From: Bacteroidota bacterium
Lineage (GTDB): Bacteria; Bacteroidota; Bacteroidia; Bacteroidales; SZUA-534
Reading direction: 5' to 3'
NCBI GenBank assembly: GCA_003250355.1
Contig: QKGS01000040.1
Location: 1-64,000 of the forward strand
DNA length: 64,000 bases
Positions 57,146 through 64,000 of this stretch are shown one piece after another (position 1 is the first letter of the stretch; each line of letters opens with the position of its first letter). The notes beneath the pieces were generated by a model that saw only the letters and a list, made by a program, of their open reading frames with translations, was not told the DNA's origin and made no database searches. The translations under genes were made by a program, and so were the position numbers.

Positions 57146-57253
57146 TCATAAGCTATGCCATTTTTTTTTAATTTCTGTAAATCAGAGCATTGGCATATAT
57201 TTTTTTTATAGAATGTAAAAATATTTTACAAGAGAAAGTTAAAATATTACACA
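57146..57253 (-). promoter_or_regulatory. Sigma-54-type promoter with paired upstream palindromes (permease B)
   Basis: On the minus strand, TGGCAT-AGCTT-ATGA (57160-57146) is a weaker -24/-12 match with correct spacing. The palindrome TGTAAAAATATTTTACA (57214-57230) is centred 63 bp from the -24 GG. A degenerate second copy (57237-57253) is centred 23 bp further upstream. The geometry equals that at 52031-52139 and 60195-60303, which supports the weak -12 box. Confidence 0.7.
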
Positions 57254-57343
57254 GAAAATCTATTTGAATAACTCTTATCATTGATGCTATGATTTTTCAC
57301 ATCTCTGTGAGACAAGTATTGGAACAAGTAAGCATTCTACTCT

Positions 57344-58690
57344 TTATACACTCAACGTAACCACAGTTCCCTTACCTACTTCCGATCGTATATTTATCTG
57401 TCCGCCATGAAGTTTCATTATCTGTTTTGAAAGGCTCAGGCCAATGCCGTTGCCATCTTCATTGGTAGTGTAAAATGGTACAAATACCTTGTCAATATCT
57501 TCCGGAGCTATTCCCTTACCTGTATCGGAAATATTGAATACCGTTTTGCCATCGTCAGATGTATGTACATTAATACCTATTGTTCCACTTTCGTAAATAG
57601 CGTTGTAAGAGTTCTTTACCAGATTTATAATTACCTGATTCAACAGCTTTTTATCAGCTGTAATGAAATTGCAGTTTGCAGCCAGAGTTATATTCAAATC
57701 AATGGCTTTGTCCTTAACTATTTCAAGCAGTAATAATTTTAGTTCAGAAAGCCAGTCGTGCAGAATTATCTTCTCAATCTTTGGTTCAGGAACCTTATTC
57801 AGCTGACGGAAATTTTCAACAAAACTCATAAGCCCCTTGCTCATATCGTCAATTACACTCAACCCTTTAACTGTGTTATTTATAGTGCGTTCGTCGAGTT
57901 CGGCAGGCTGCTTTATACTCTCTCCTGAAGAAAAATACGATGTTAATTTTTGTGCAAGCGATGTGATTGGCGCAATGGAATTCATTATCTCGTGAGTAAT
58001 AACCCTGAAAAGCTTATGCCACGATTCCAGTTCCTGCTCATCGAGTTCGCGTGAAATATCTTGTAGTGATACTACCTTGAAAAGTGATTCCCGATACTTA
58101 ATTTCCGCTAAGGAAACCGATAGTACATAGAGTTGCTCATTACGTTGAATCCGGTGAATACGCTTTTCGCCGGGCTTTAAACTTTTAATAATCTGATATA
58201 GCTGAGGGTCGTTCTCCCTGAGTCTGTTCAGGTTCGATGTATGCTCAATATCAAGGTATTTACGAGCATTCCGGTTCAGAACCTCAAAACTCCCCGATTC
58301 ATCAATAGTTATAAACCCTCCCGATGTATTTTCAATCAGAGTTTTCAAAAGCTGTTCGTTATACCCTATCTCAATTTTGGTTTTCTTAAGTTTTTCATTT
58401 AAAAATGAAAGACTAGCATAAAGTTCATCGATAGTATTGCTCCTTATATCTTTTGGCAACAGAACAGATGTATCATCGTTACGGATAGAATCAATGAAAT
58501 AAGCCATCCGCCTGTTGGTTTTATTCAGATAGCGTACAAGCAGATATACTTCAAAAGCAAGCAAAGGAGTTGTAAGCATAAGAATTGAAAAGCTTTCTTT
58601 TACCGAAACCTGATAACCTGCCCCTATACATGTTCCTGCTATTACAAGAACATAGAATACTATATTCAGTAACAGGTTTTTAGACATCAT
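57344..58690 (-). CDS. NtrB/AtoS-like membrane histidine kinase
   Basis: 448 residues. Two N-terminal spans (about 8-28 and 33-52) with almost no periplasmic loop are followed by a HAMP-like linker, a PAS domain (about 115-210, LIENTSGGFITIDESGSFEVLNRNA), HisKA with H233 (ITHEIMNSIAPITSLA) and HATPase (NQVIINLVKNSYNAI, ISDTGKGIAPEDI, GNGIGLSLSKQIM). The short loop suggests sensing within the membrane or cytoplasm, as in envelope-stress kinases. Its ATG overlaps the regulator gene's 3' end by 11 bp, so the two are translationally coupled. Confidence 0.93.
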   Translation of the reverse strand: MMSKNLLLNIVFYVLVIAGTCIGAGYQVSVKESFSILMLTTPLLAFEVYLLVRYLNKTNRRMAYFIDSIRNDDTSVLLPKDIRSNTIDELYASLSFLNEKLKKTKIEIGYNEQLLKTLIENTSGGFITIDESGSFEVLNRNARKYLDIEHTSNLNRLRENDPQLYQIIKSLKPGEKRIHRIQRNEQLYVLSVSLAEIKYRESLFKVVSLQDISRELDEQELESWHKLFRVITHEIMNSIAPITSLAQKLTSYFSSGESIKQPAELDERTINNTVKGLSVIDDMSKGLMSFVENFRQLNKVPEPKIEKIILHDWLSELKLLLLEIVKDKAIDLNITLAANCNFITADKKLLNQVIINLVKNSYNAIYESGTIGINVHTSDDGKTVFNISDTGKGIAPEDIDKVFVPFYTTNEDGNGIGLSLSKQIMKLHGGQINIRSEVGKGTVVTLSV

Positions 58691-60041
58691 ATTTCTTAAG
58701 CTTATTGTAAAGTGTCTGGCGTGTAACTCCTAGTTGTTTTGCCGCAAGGCTCAAATTCCCGTCATGCTTTTCTATGGAATCATTTATAAGTTGTTTTTCC
58801 ATTTCTTCAAGAGTAAGCGGCACATTTGAGCGTGTACTTCCTGTACTTTTAAAGAAAAAGCTATCGGGCGATATTGTATTTGAATCGCTCAGAATAACGG
58901 CCTTCTCTATAGTATGTTCAAGCTCACGGACATTGCCGGGCCAATGATATTTTTTTAACTTTTTAAGCGTCGCAGAACTAAGTTCACGGCAGTTTTTCAT
59001 ATACTTTGAGCAATACCTTTTCAGAAAATGGTGTGCCAGCAATTCAATATCATCCTCCCTATCTCTTAAAGGTGGCAGCTCTACGTTTATTGTATTTATC
59101 CTGTACAAAAGGTCTTCGCGGAAACGGTTTTCTGCTATCATTTTATCAATATCGCAGTTTGTTGCAGTTATCAGGCGGATATCTACTGGTATTTCCTTAT
59201 TGGAACCTACCGGAGTTATGGTTCTGGTTTGCAATGCAACCAACAGTTTCGACTGCACTGACAACGGAATATTTCCCAACTCATCTAAAAACAGTGTCCC
59301 TTTATGAGCAAGCTGAAACTTACCTACTCTGTCTTCACGGGCATCGGTAAATGCCCCTTTTTTATGACCGAATAGTTCGCTTTCAATAAGTGTTTCAGGT
59401 AATGCGCTCACATCAACAGTTACAAGCAGCTCATTGGCTCTGAGCGACTGACGGTGAATTTCACGGGCTATTACCTCCTTGCCCGTTCCGTTTTCACCGG
59501 TTATCAGAATATTGGCATCGGTTTTTGCAACTTTACTTACAAGCTGCTTTATTTTCAGCATTGAGGGCGAACTGCCAATAAGTATCTGCGATTCTTTATT
59601 TATCTCTTTTCTAAGCGATTTTTCTTTCGTCTCCAGCTCGCTCACTTTCTTGTTGCTCATTCTTAGCTTCAGTGCCGAATTGAGTGTTGCAATAAGTTTG
59701 CTGTTGTCCCATGGTTTGAGTACAAAATCGCAAGCTCCCTCTTTTAAAGCTTTTACGGCAAGTTCCACATCGCCATAGGCTGTAAATAATACTACTTCTA
59801 TGGTTTTGTCGTATTTTTTTATCTCGTTGAGCCAGAATATCCCTTCATTTCCGTTAGCCATTCCGGCCGTATAGTTCATATCGAGCAATACAACATCAAT
59901 GCTGTTGGTTTGCAGTGTTGAAACCAATGTTTTAGGATTGTTCAAAGTGATTATTTCTTCAAACTCATCTTGTAAAAGAAGGTCAAGTGCATTCAGCACA
60001 TTCTTTTTGTCATCTACTATTAATACAGTACCCTTTGCCAT
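58680..60041 (-). CDS. NtrC-family sigma-54-dependent response regulator
   Basis: 453 residues. Receiver with D10/D11 and phospho-acceptor D54 (VVLLDMNYTAG). AAA+ domain with Walker A GENGTGKE, Walker B GTLFLDELGN and the sigma-54 contact loop at 229-234, which reads GAFTDA rather than GAFTGA. The Fis-type helix-turn-helix is at the end (LSLAAKQLGVTRQTLYNKL). It activates sigma-54 RNA polymerase from upstream palindromes. Three such promoters (52.1, 57.2 and 60.3 kb) surround it. An inverted-repeat element begins 10 bp upstream of its ATG. Confidence 0.95.
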   Translation of the reverse strand: MAKGTVLIVDDKKNVLNALDLLLQDEFEEIITLNNPKTLVSTLQTNSIDVVLLDMNYTAGMANGNEGIFWLNEIKKYDKTIEVVLFTAYGDVELAVKALKEGACDFVLKPWDNSKLIATLNSALKLRMSNKKVSELETKEKSLRKEINKESQILIGSSPSMLKIKQLVSKVAKTDANILITGENGTGKEVIAREIHRQSLRANELLVTVDVSALPETLIESELFGHKKGAFTDAREDRVGKFQLAHKGTLFLDELGNIPLSVQSKLLVALQTRTITPVGSNKEIPVDIRLITATNCDIDKMIAENRFREDLLYRINTINVELPPLRDREDDIELLAHHFLKRYCSKYMKNCRELSSATLKKLKKYHWPGNVRELEHTIEKAVILSDSNTISPDSFFFKSTGSTRSNVPLTLEEMEKQLINDSIEKHDGNLSLAAKQLGVTRQTLYNKLKKYDV

Positions 60042-60050
60042 TTTAAATAT

Positions 60051-60147
60051 GGTTGAAAGGTTCAGGGTGGCAGGGTTTCAGGGTGGAAAACTCAATACAA
60101 AAATACTTCAAACCCTGTTTCCTTGTTACCATGCTACCATGTAACCT
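60051..60147. repeat. Imperfect inverted-repeat element without ORF
   Basis: Left arm 60051-60086 is G-rich with repeats of CAGGGTGGCAGGGTTTCAGG. The right arm (60109-60147) is its diverged complement (AAACCCTGTTTCC...). It resembles the elements at 61803-61957 and 63223-63712. It touches the response regulator start. Confidence 0.6.
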
Positions 60148-60194
60148 TAATTGTTTTTCAAAATTACAACTCAAGCTTAAATCTTCCTCGCTTG

Positions 60195-60303
60195 TGTTAA
60201 AATATTTTACACAAAAGTGTATAATGTTTTTACATTTTTCAAAAAACCACAATTGCTATCTAGTTGATTATATGATTATTATAGTTTTGGCACAGGGGTT
60301 GAA
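60195..60303 (+). promoter_or_regulatory. Sigma-54 promoter with paired upstream palindromes (tolC operon)
   Basis: TGGCACAGGGGTTGAA at 60288-60303 is a strong -24/-12 match. Palindromes TGTTAAAATATTTTACA (60195-60211) and TGTATAATGTTTTTACA (60218-60234) are centred 23 bp apart, and the proximal one is 63 bp from the -24 GG. Transcription should begin near 60313, leaving a leader of about 160 nt that contains a dispersed repeat. Confidence 0.88.
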
Positions 60304-60330
60304 TAAATTTTAACGAGTTTAGATTTAAAA

Positions 60331-60450
60331 TTCACCCTCCTTACCTTCCCGAAGTAAATTCGGGACAGGCTCCTCAAGGTAGGACTGTTCCAATTAAGCA
60401 GAAATGCAAAATCGGAGGATGTGTCCCCTTGAGGGGACTATATGGGTGAA
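60331..60450. repeat. Dispersed palindromic repeat element (copy 2)
   Basis: TTCACCCTCC...CCTCAAGG.AGGACTGTTCCAATT...CCCCTTGAGGGG...GGGTGAA matches the reverse complement of 4600-4692, with an extra small hairpin (CCCGAA-GTAAA-TTCGGG). It lies in the untranslated leader of the tolC operon. Confidence 0.75.
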
Positions 60451-60473
60451 AAACTTTATACTGAATAAATAAA

Positions 60474-61802
60474 ATGAAAATAACATTCTTCATAGTATTT
60501 TTTGGATTGCTGATACAATCTGCATTTAGTTCTGAACCTATGGGGTGGGAACAATGTGTTCAATACGCATTGGAAAACAGTTATGAGATTCGGGAGCAAA
60601 AACTGAATGTAGATAATCAGCAACTTAGTGTGAATTCTGCTTATTATAACTATTTGCCGGGAGTGTATGGTTATTCAAATTACAACAAAAATTACGGACG
60701 TTCAATTGACCCGCAAACAAACGCAATAGCAAACAGCGACTATTTCGATGCAAATTACGGACTGAATGGTAGTCTTGGGTTATTTGAGGGTTTTACCCGT
60801 ATAAATAAAGTGAAGTACGAAAAGTATATTCATGAATACAACAAGTCGAGCCTTGAAGCAAGCCGTGTTAACATTACTTTCACTGTTATTGATAATTATA
60901 TAAAAGTGCTGTTTTTTACCGGCATTAGCGAAATAGCTCTTGAGCAAATTAATATATCGAACAGGCTTTTACATAAGCAAAAAGAGATGTTGCGTTTAGG
61001 TCGTATTTCTGAAACTGATATAAATGAAACAGAAGCTCAGCTTGCACTCGACAGCCTTAGTTATATCAGGTATGACATGAATAAGCAAACATCGGTTAAT
61101 TCACTTAAACAGGTTATGAATTTTCCGGTATCGGACACTTTGCTTCTGGCTGAAAACACAACTAATACCGGCATAATTTCAGATACCGATTATACTTTTA
61201 AAAATATTATGGTTCAGGCTGAAGAGCATTTGCCTGAGATAAATATGCTTAAAAACCGGTTAAATGCTACAAATGCAAGACTTGCAGAAGCAAAGGGTTC
61301 AATCCTGCCTACATTAACGCTTAACTCAAACTGGGGCTCGGCATATTATCAGACTACAAGAGATTCGCTTGGCAATACGCTTGGTTTCGGCAATCAGTTC
61401 GATGGTAACCAAAGTACACGCATAAGCCTGAATCTGTATATCCCCATTTTTAACCGTCTGCATAACAGAACAAATATTCAGAAAGCAAAAATTGATAAGG
61501 ACCTTGCGGAAAATTATTATGAAAAAGAATATTCGAAAATTCAATACGGCATTCATGAAAATGCCCTGCTGCTGGAGTCGGCTATAAAGCAGTATCAATC
61601 GGCTATGAAGAGTGAAGAGAAACAGCTTACGGCATTTAAAGCAGGTGAGAAAAAACTTGAAACAGGATTAATAAATACAATAGATTTTTATACACTTAAA
61701 AATGAATATGCCCGCTCAAAAGCTGAAAGGCTCAGGGCAGGAATGGAAATGTTTTTACAATATAAAACAGTGCAGTATTATTTGACTGGAACAATTTTAT
61801 AA
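60474..61802 (+). CDS. TolC-family outer membrane efflux protein
   Basis: 442 residues with signal peptide (1-19, AFSSEP). Two OEP-type helical hairpin repeats are evident: W.QCVQYALENSYEI...QLSVNSAYYNYLPGVYGYSNY and LPEINMLKNRLNATNARLAEAKGSILPTLTLNSNWG, each followed by barrel strands and long coiled coil. It forms the trimeric outer membrane channel of a tripartite exporter. It heads an operon with a membrane-fusion protein and an ABC ATPase behind a sigma-54 promoter. Confidence 0.93.
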   Translation: MKITFFIVFFGLLIQSAFSSEPMGWEQCVQYALENSYEIREQKLNVDNQQLSVNSAYYNYLPGVYGYSNYNKNYGRSIDPQTNAIANSDYFDANYGLNGSLGLFEGFTRINKVKYEKYIHEYNKSSLEASRVNITFTVIDNYIKVLFFTGISEIALEQINISNRLLHKQKEMLRLGRISETDINETEAQLALDSLSYIRYDMNKQTSVNSLKQVMNFPVSDTLLLAENTTNTGIISDTDYTFKNIMVQAEEHLPEINMLKNRLNATNARLAEAKGSILPTLTLNSNWGSAYYQTTRDSLGNTLGFGNQFDGNQSTRISLNLYIPIFNRLHNRTNIQKAKIDKDLAENYYEKEYSKIQYGIHENALLLESAIKQYQSAMKSEEKQLTAFKAGEKKLETGLINTIDFYTLKNEYARSKAERLRAGMEMFLQYKTVQYYLTGTIL

Positions 61803-61957
61803 GGTGACAGGGTAACAAGGTGGCAGGGTTACTGAACTAGATACAATAATTTAATTGATAAGAAACATAGAAATAAACAGGCAGGAAGATACATGGATAA
61901 AAGGTCGAATATAGATATACTACCTTGAAACCCTGATACCTTTCTACCATTCAACCT
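61803..61957. repeat. Imperfect inverted-repeat element between tolC and the adaptor gene
   Basis: The left arm (61803-61834, GGTGACAGGGTAACAAGGTGGCAGGG) and right arm (61921-61957, read inward AGGTTGAATGGTAGAAAGGT...) are diverged complements around about 86 bp without an ORF. The element begins at the tolC stop and ends 7 bp before the adaptor ATG. Confidence 0.6.
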
Positions 61958-61964
61958 CGATATT

Positions 61965-63221
61965 ATGGGAATGGACAGAATTATAGAAGATAAAAGGCTG
62001 ATAAAACCAAAGCACTGGCGATATATAATTATCGGGGCAATAGTGCTTGCAAGCAGTCTGTTTTTAATGCTAAGAAACCCTGTGAGTGTTTACAAAACAG
62101 AACTCAACAGGTTAAGTATTGATAACGTAACAGGGGGTGAGTTCCATGAATTTATTACCGTAACAGGCGAGGTTGAACCTATCACAAGTATTTATCTCGA
62201 TGCTGTGGAAGGCGGACGCGTAGAGGAAATATTCATTGAGGAAGGTGCTATGCTTAAAAAGGGTGATGTTATTCTTCGCCTGCACAATCAGGATTTGAAA
62301 ATGAATATTATGAACAGCGAATCGAGCCTTGCTTACCAGTCGAATGAGCTGCGCAATACTCTTATTCAAATGGAACAACAGAAAATTCAGAATAAACGTG
62401 AGCTGCTTCGCATTGATTATGAGCTTGTACGATTGAAAAGGAAGTTCGACCAGAATAAAGAACTATATAATGATAAACTGATATCACGTGAAGAATATCT
62501 GGTATCGGAAGAGGACTATTTACTTGCAAAAGAGAACCGTGATCTGGCATTTCTGAAAATGACTCAGGACTCAATATTCCGCTCGAACCAAAAGGACCAA
62601 ATGGATGAAAACCTGAGAAGCATGCAGCAAAGTTTACGCATGGTTCGTGAACGACTTGAAAACCTCAACGTAAAAGCTCCTTTCGACGGACAGCTTGGCT
62701 TACTTAACGCCGAACTTGGTGAAGCGATTAATAAAGGACAGAGAATTGGTCAGATTAACATTCTTGAGTCGTTCAAAGTAAAAGCTGAAATTGACGAACA
62801 CTATATTGATAAGATACGCCAAGGGTTGACTGGCTATTTCGAACGTCAGCAAGATACTTTTAACCTGAGACTTAAAAAGCAGTATCCTGAAGTACGCGAC
62901 GGCCGATTTGAAATTGACCTTGTATTTACCGGAGAGCAGCCTGAGAAAATCAGAATCGGTCAGACATACAATATTAAACTGGAACTGGGACAACCTAAGC
63001 AAGCAGTAATGATTCCTCGCGGGGGTTTCTTTCAAGCTACCGGCGGACAATGGATATTCGTTGTTGACCCTTCCGGAACATTTGCTGAAAAGCGTAATAT
63101 AAAAATAGGTCGTCAGAACCCGAAATATTACGAAGTAATAAGCGGACTGGAACCGGGTGAAAAAGTAATAACATCAAACTATGAAATGTTCGGAGAGAAT
63201 GAGAGGATAGTGTTTAAATAA
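61965..63221 (+). CDS. HlyD/MacA-type periplasmic adaptor (membrane fusion protein)
   Basis: 418 residues. A single N-terminal membrane span (about 22-42) is followed by a split lipoyl domain (VTGEVEPITSIYLDAVEGGRVEEIFIEEGAMLKKGDVILRL and LNVKAPFDGQLGLLNAELGEAI), a long coiled-coil hairpin between (about 115-225), and a beta-barrel/membrane-proximal part ending PGEKVITSNYEMF. It links the inner membrane ABC permease to TolC. ATG 61965 is used; ATG 61971 is an alternative. Confidence 0.93.
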   Translation: MGMDRIIEDKRLIKPKHWRYIIIGAIVLASSLFLMLRNPVSVYKTELNRLSIDNVTGGEFHEFITVTGEVEPITSIYLDAVEGGRVEEIFIEEGAMLKKGDVILRLHNQDLKMNIMNSESSLAYQSNELRNTLIQMEQQKIQNKRELLRIDYELVRLKRKFDQNKELYNDKLISREEYLVSEEDYLLAKENRDLAFLKMTQDSIFRSNQKDQMDENLRSMQQSLRMVRERLENLNVKAPFDGQLGLLNAELGEAINKGQRIGQINILESFKVKAEIDEHYIDKIRQGLTGYFERQQDTFNLRLKKQYPEVRDGRFEIDLVFTGEQPEKIRIGQTYNIKLELGQPKQAVMIPRGGFFQATGGQWIFVVDPSGTFAEKRNIKIGRQNPKYYEVISGLEPGEKVITSNYEMFGENERIVFK

Positions 63222-63222
63222 T

Positions 63223-63712
63223 GGAGACCGGAACATGGAAACCGGAGACAGGATTGAATAATATTGTATTTTGAGCCTACAATATTATTCATTTAAATAA
63301 AATTATAATTATGGGTTCAAAGATTGAAAAATTTGAAGATTTAACTGTTTGGCAAGAAGCAATGGATTTAGCAGAAATGGTATATAAAGCTATGAAAAAC
63401 TGTAAGGATTACGGATTTCGAGACCAGATACAGCGTTCATCGGTATCTGTGCCATCAAATATTGCTGAAGGTTTTGACAGGCAAACTAACAAAGAGTTTA
63501 TACAATTCCTATATATAGCTAAAGGTTCATGTTCTGAATTAAGAACACAACTATATTTAGCCAAACGATTTGAATATATTAATGAGAATGAAATTCCGGC
63601 ATTAATTGAATTATCAAAAAAGGTATCATCAATGCTGTTCAAACTAATAAATGTCAGGAAAGAAAGATTCAGTTAAAAATCCGGTCTCCGGTTTCCTTAT
63701 TCCGGTTTCCGC
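63223..63712 (+). mobile_element. Inverted-repeat element carrying a four-helix-bundle gene
   Basis: The arm at 63226-63252 (GACCGGAACATGG, AAACCGGAGACAGG) is complementary, with about four mismatches in 27 nt, to 63681-63707. The enclosed DNA holds one gene (63311-63676). The unit interrupts an otherwise typical adaptor-ATPase operon. The mobility is inference; no transposase is encoded. Confidence 0.6.
63311..63676 (+). CDS. Four-helix-bundle protein (S23 / 23S rRNA IVS-encoded family)
   Basis: 121 residues: FEDLTVWQEAMDLAEMVYKAMKN, YGFRDQIQRSSVSVPSNIAEGFDR, FIQFLYIAKGSCSELRTQLYLAKR and a last helix. These are the diagnostic segments of the four-helix-bundle family first met in intervening sequences of 23S rRNA genes and related to the Avd accessory proteins of diversity-generating retroelements. 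The biochemical role of the free-standing members is unclear; nucleic-acid binding is suspected. Located between inverted repeats inside an efflux operon. Confidence 0.9.
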   Translation: MGSKIEKFEDLTVWQEAMDLAEMVYKAMKNCKDYGFRDQIQRSSVSVPSNIAEGFDRQTNKEFIQFLYIAKGSCSELRTQLYLAKRFEYINENEIPALIELSKKVSSMLFKLINVRKERFS

Positions 63713-63726
63713 TTAATTAGAAAGAT

Positions 63727-64000
63727 ATGATTAAAACAAAAAATCTTACCAAAGTATTCCGTACAGAGGAAGTTGAGACTTCGGCTCTGGATAACGTGAA
63801 TTTTGAAGTGAAAAAAGGAGAATTTGTAGCAATTATGGGACCTTCGGGTTGTGGTAAATCTACACTCATGAATATCCTTGGATTACTTGATAACCCTTCT
63901 GCGGGTGAGTATTTTTTCGATGGTGTTGATGTATCAACATACAAAGAGAGTAAGCGTACCGGGTTGCGCAAAGGAAACATCGGTTTTGTATTCCAGAGCT
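63727..64000 (+). CDS. ABC transporter ATP-binding protein, LolD/MacB type (3' end outside window)
   Basis: The first 91 residues are visible. MIKTKNLTKVFRTEEVETSALDNVNFEVKKGEFVAIMG in outline is typical of the LolD/FtsE/MacB class. Walker A GPSGCGKST is at 38-46, followed by MNILGLLD and the Q-loop start GFVFQS at the edge. It should power the FtsX-type permeases of this locus and is cotranscribed with tolC and the adaptor, despite the inserted four-helix-bundle unit. Further permease genes may follow outside the window. Confidence 0.93.
   Translation, partial: MIKTKNLTKVFRTEEVETSALDNVNFEVKKGEFVAIMGPSGCGKSTLMNILGLLDNPSAGEYFFDGVDVSTYKESKRTGLRKGNIGFVFQS

Noticed and set aside
57187..57202. 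Rightward -24-like box (TTGGCATATATTTTTT)
   Set aside because: The -12 half is only a T-tract and no rightward gene follows; the leftward box at 57146-57160 has the right spacing.
60331..60450. Riboswitch in the tolC leader
   Set aside because: The structured segment is explained by its similarity to the dispersed element at 4580-4720; no known aptamer core is visible.

Overview
The window is a low-GC stretch of a Bacteroidota chromosome. The evidence is several secreted proteins ending in type IX secretion (T9SS) sorting domains, a PorP/SprF-family protein, TAnnTTTG-type -7 promoter elements, hybrid two-component proteins with Reg_prop propellers, TonB-receptor-like barrels and NtrC/sigma-54 regulation. 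A tungsten/molybdenum-type aldehyde ferredoxin oxidoreductase points to anaerobic metabolism. A Bacteroidales/Marinilabiliales-like marine or sediment organism fits, but I cannot name the species. I saw no rRNA, tRNA or CRISPR array.

Layout. 1-4437: very large secreted beta-helix protein, cut by the left edge. 4.8-8.7 kb: secreted M1 peptidase, MoaD-like small protein, BspA-type LRR protein. 8.8-12 kb: dnaG and a shortened peptide-binding lipoprotein. 12-16.7 kb (minus): four-gene unit of PorP/SprF, ECF sigma factor, anti-sigma factor with a T9SS-like C-terminus, and an LRR protein. 16.9-25.9 kb: T9SS cargo, YifB/ComM ATPase, a large hybrid sensor kinase and an RprXY-like two-component pair. 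25.9-30.2 kb: accessory island with an ABC-ATPase fragment, a decayed IS1595-type element, a relic of an outer-membrane receptor upstream region, a ParDE module, and a REP-associated (RAYT) transposase bracketed by palindromes. 30.2-36 kb: LpxH-like hydrolase, dTDP-glucose dehydratase, CpsB-like PHP phosphatase, aldehyde ferredoxin oxidoreductase. 36.4-46.6 kb: a four-gene surface cassette led by a 2259-residue T9SS protein. 46.6-51.9 kb: TonB-type barrel, ThiF/MoeB-like enzyme, ModE-like regulator, GH29 fucosidase.

52-64 kb is the most coherent system. Two FtsX/MacB-type permeases, a TolC, a membrane-fusion protein and an ABC ATPase surround a histidine kinase/NtrC-type regulator pair. Three promoters (upstream of each permease and of tolC) share one architecture: two tandem palindromes related to TGTAAA-N5-TTTACA with centres about 23 bp apart, and the proximal palindrome 63-65 bp from a -24 GG of a sigma-54 promoter. 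This predicts a dedicated sigma-54 regulon controlling a multi-permease tripartite efflux machine. The same region carries several inverted-repeat elements, one of them with a four-helix-bundle gene lodged between the adaptor and the ATPase.

All assignments come from reading motifs by eye. Functional calls marked as inference need homology or structure searches.
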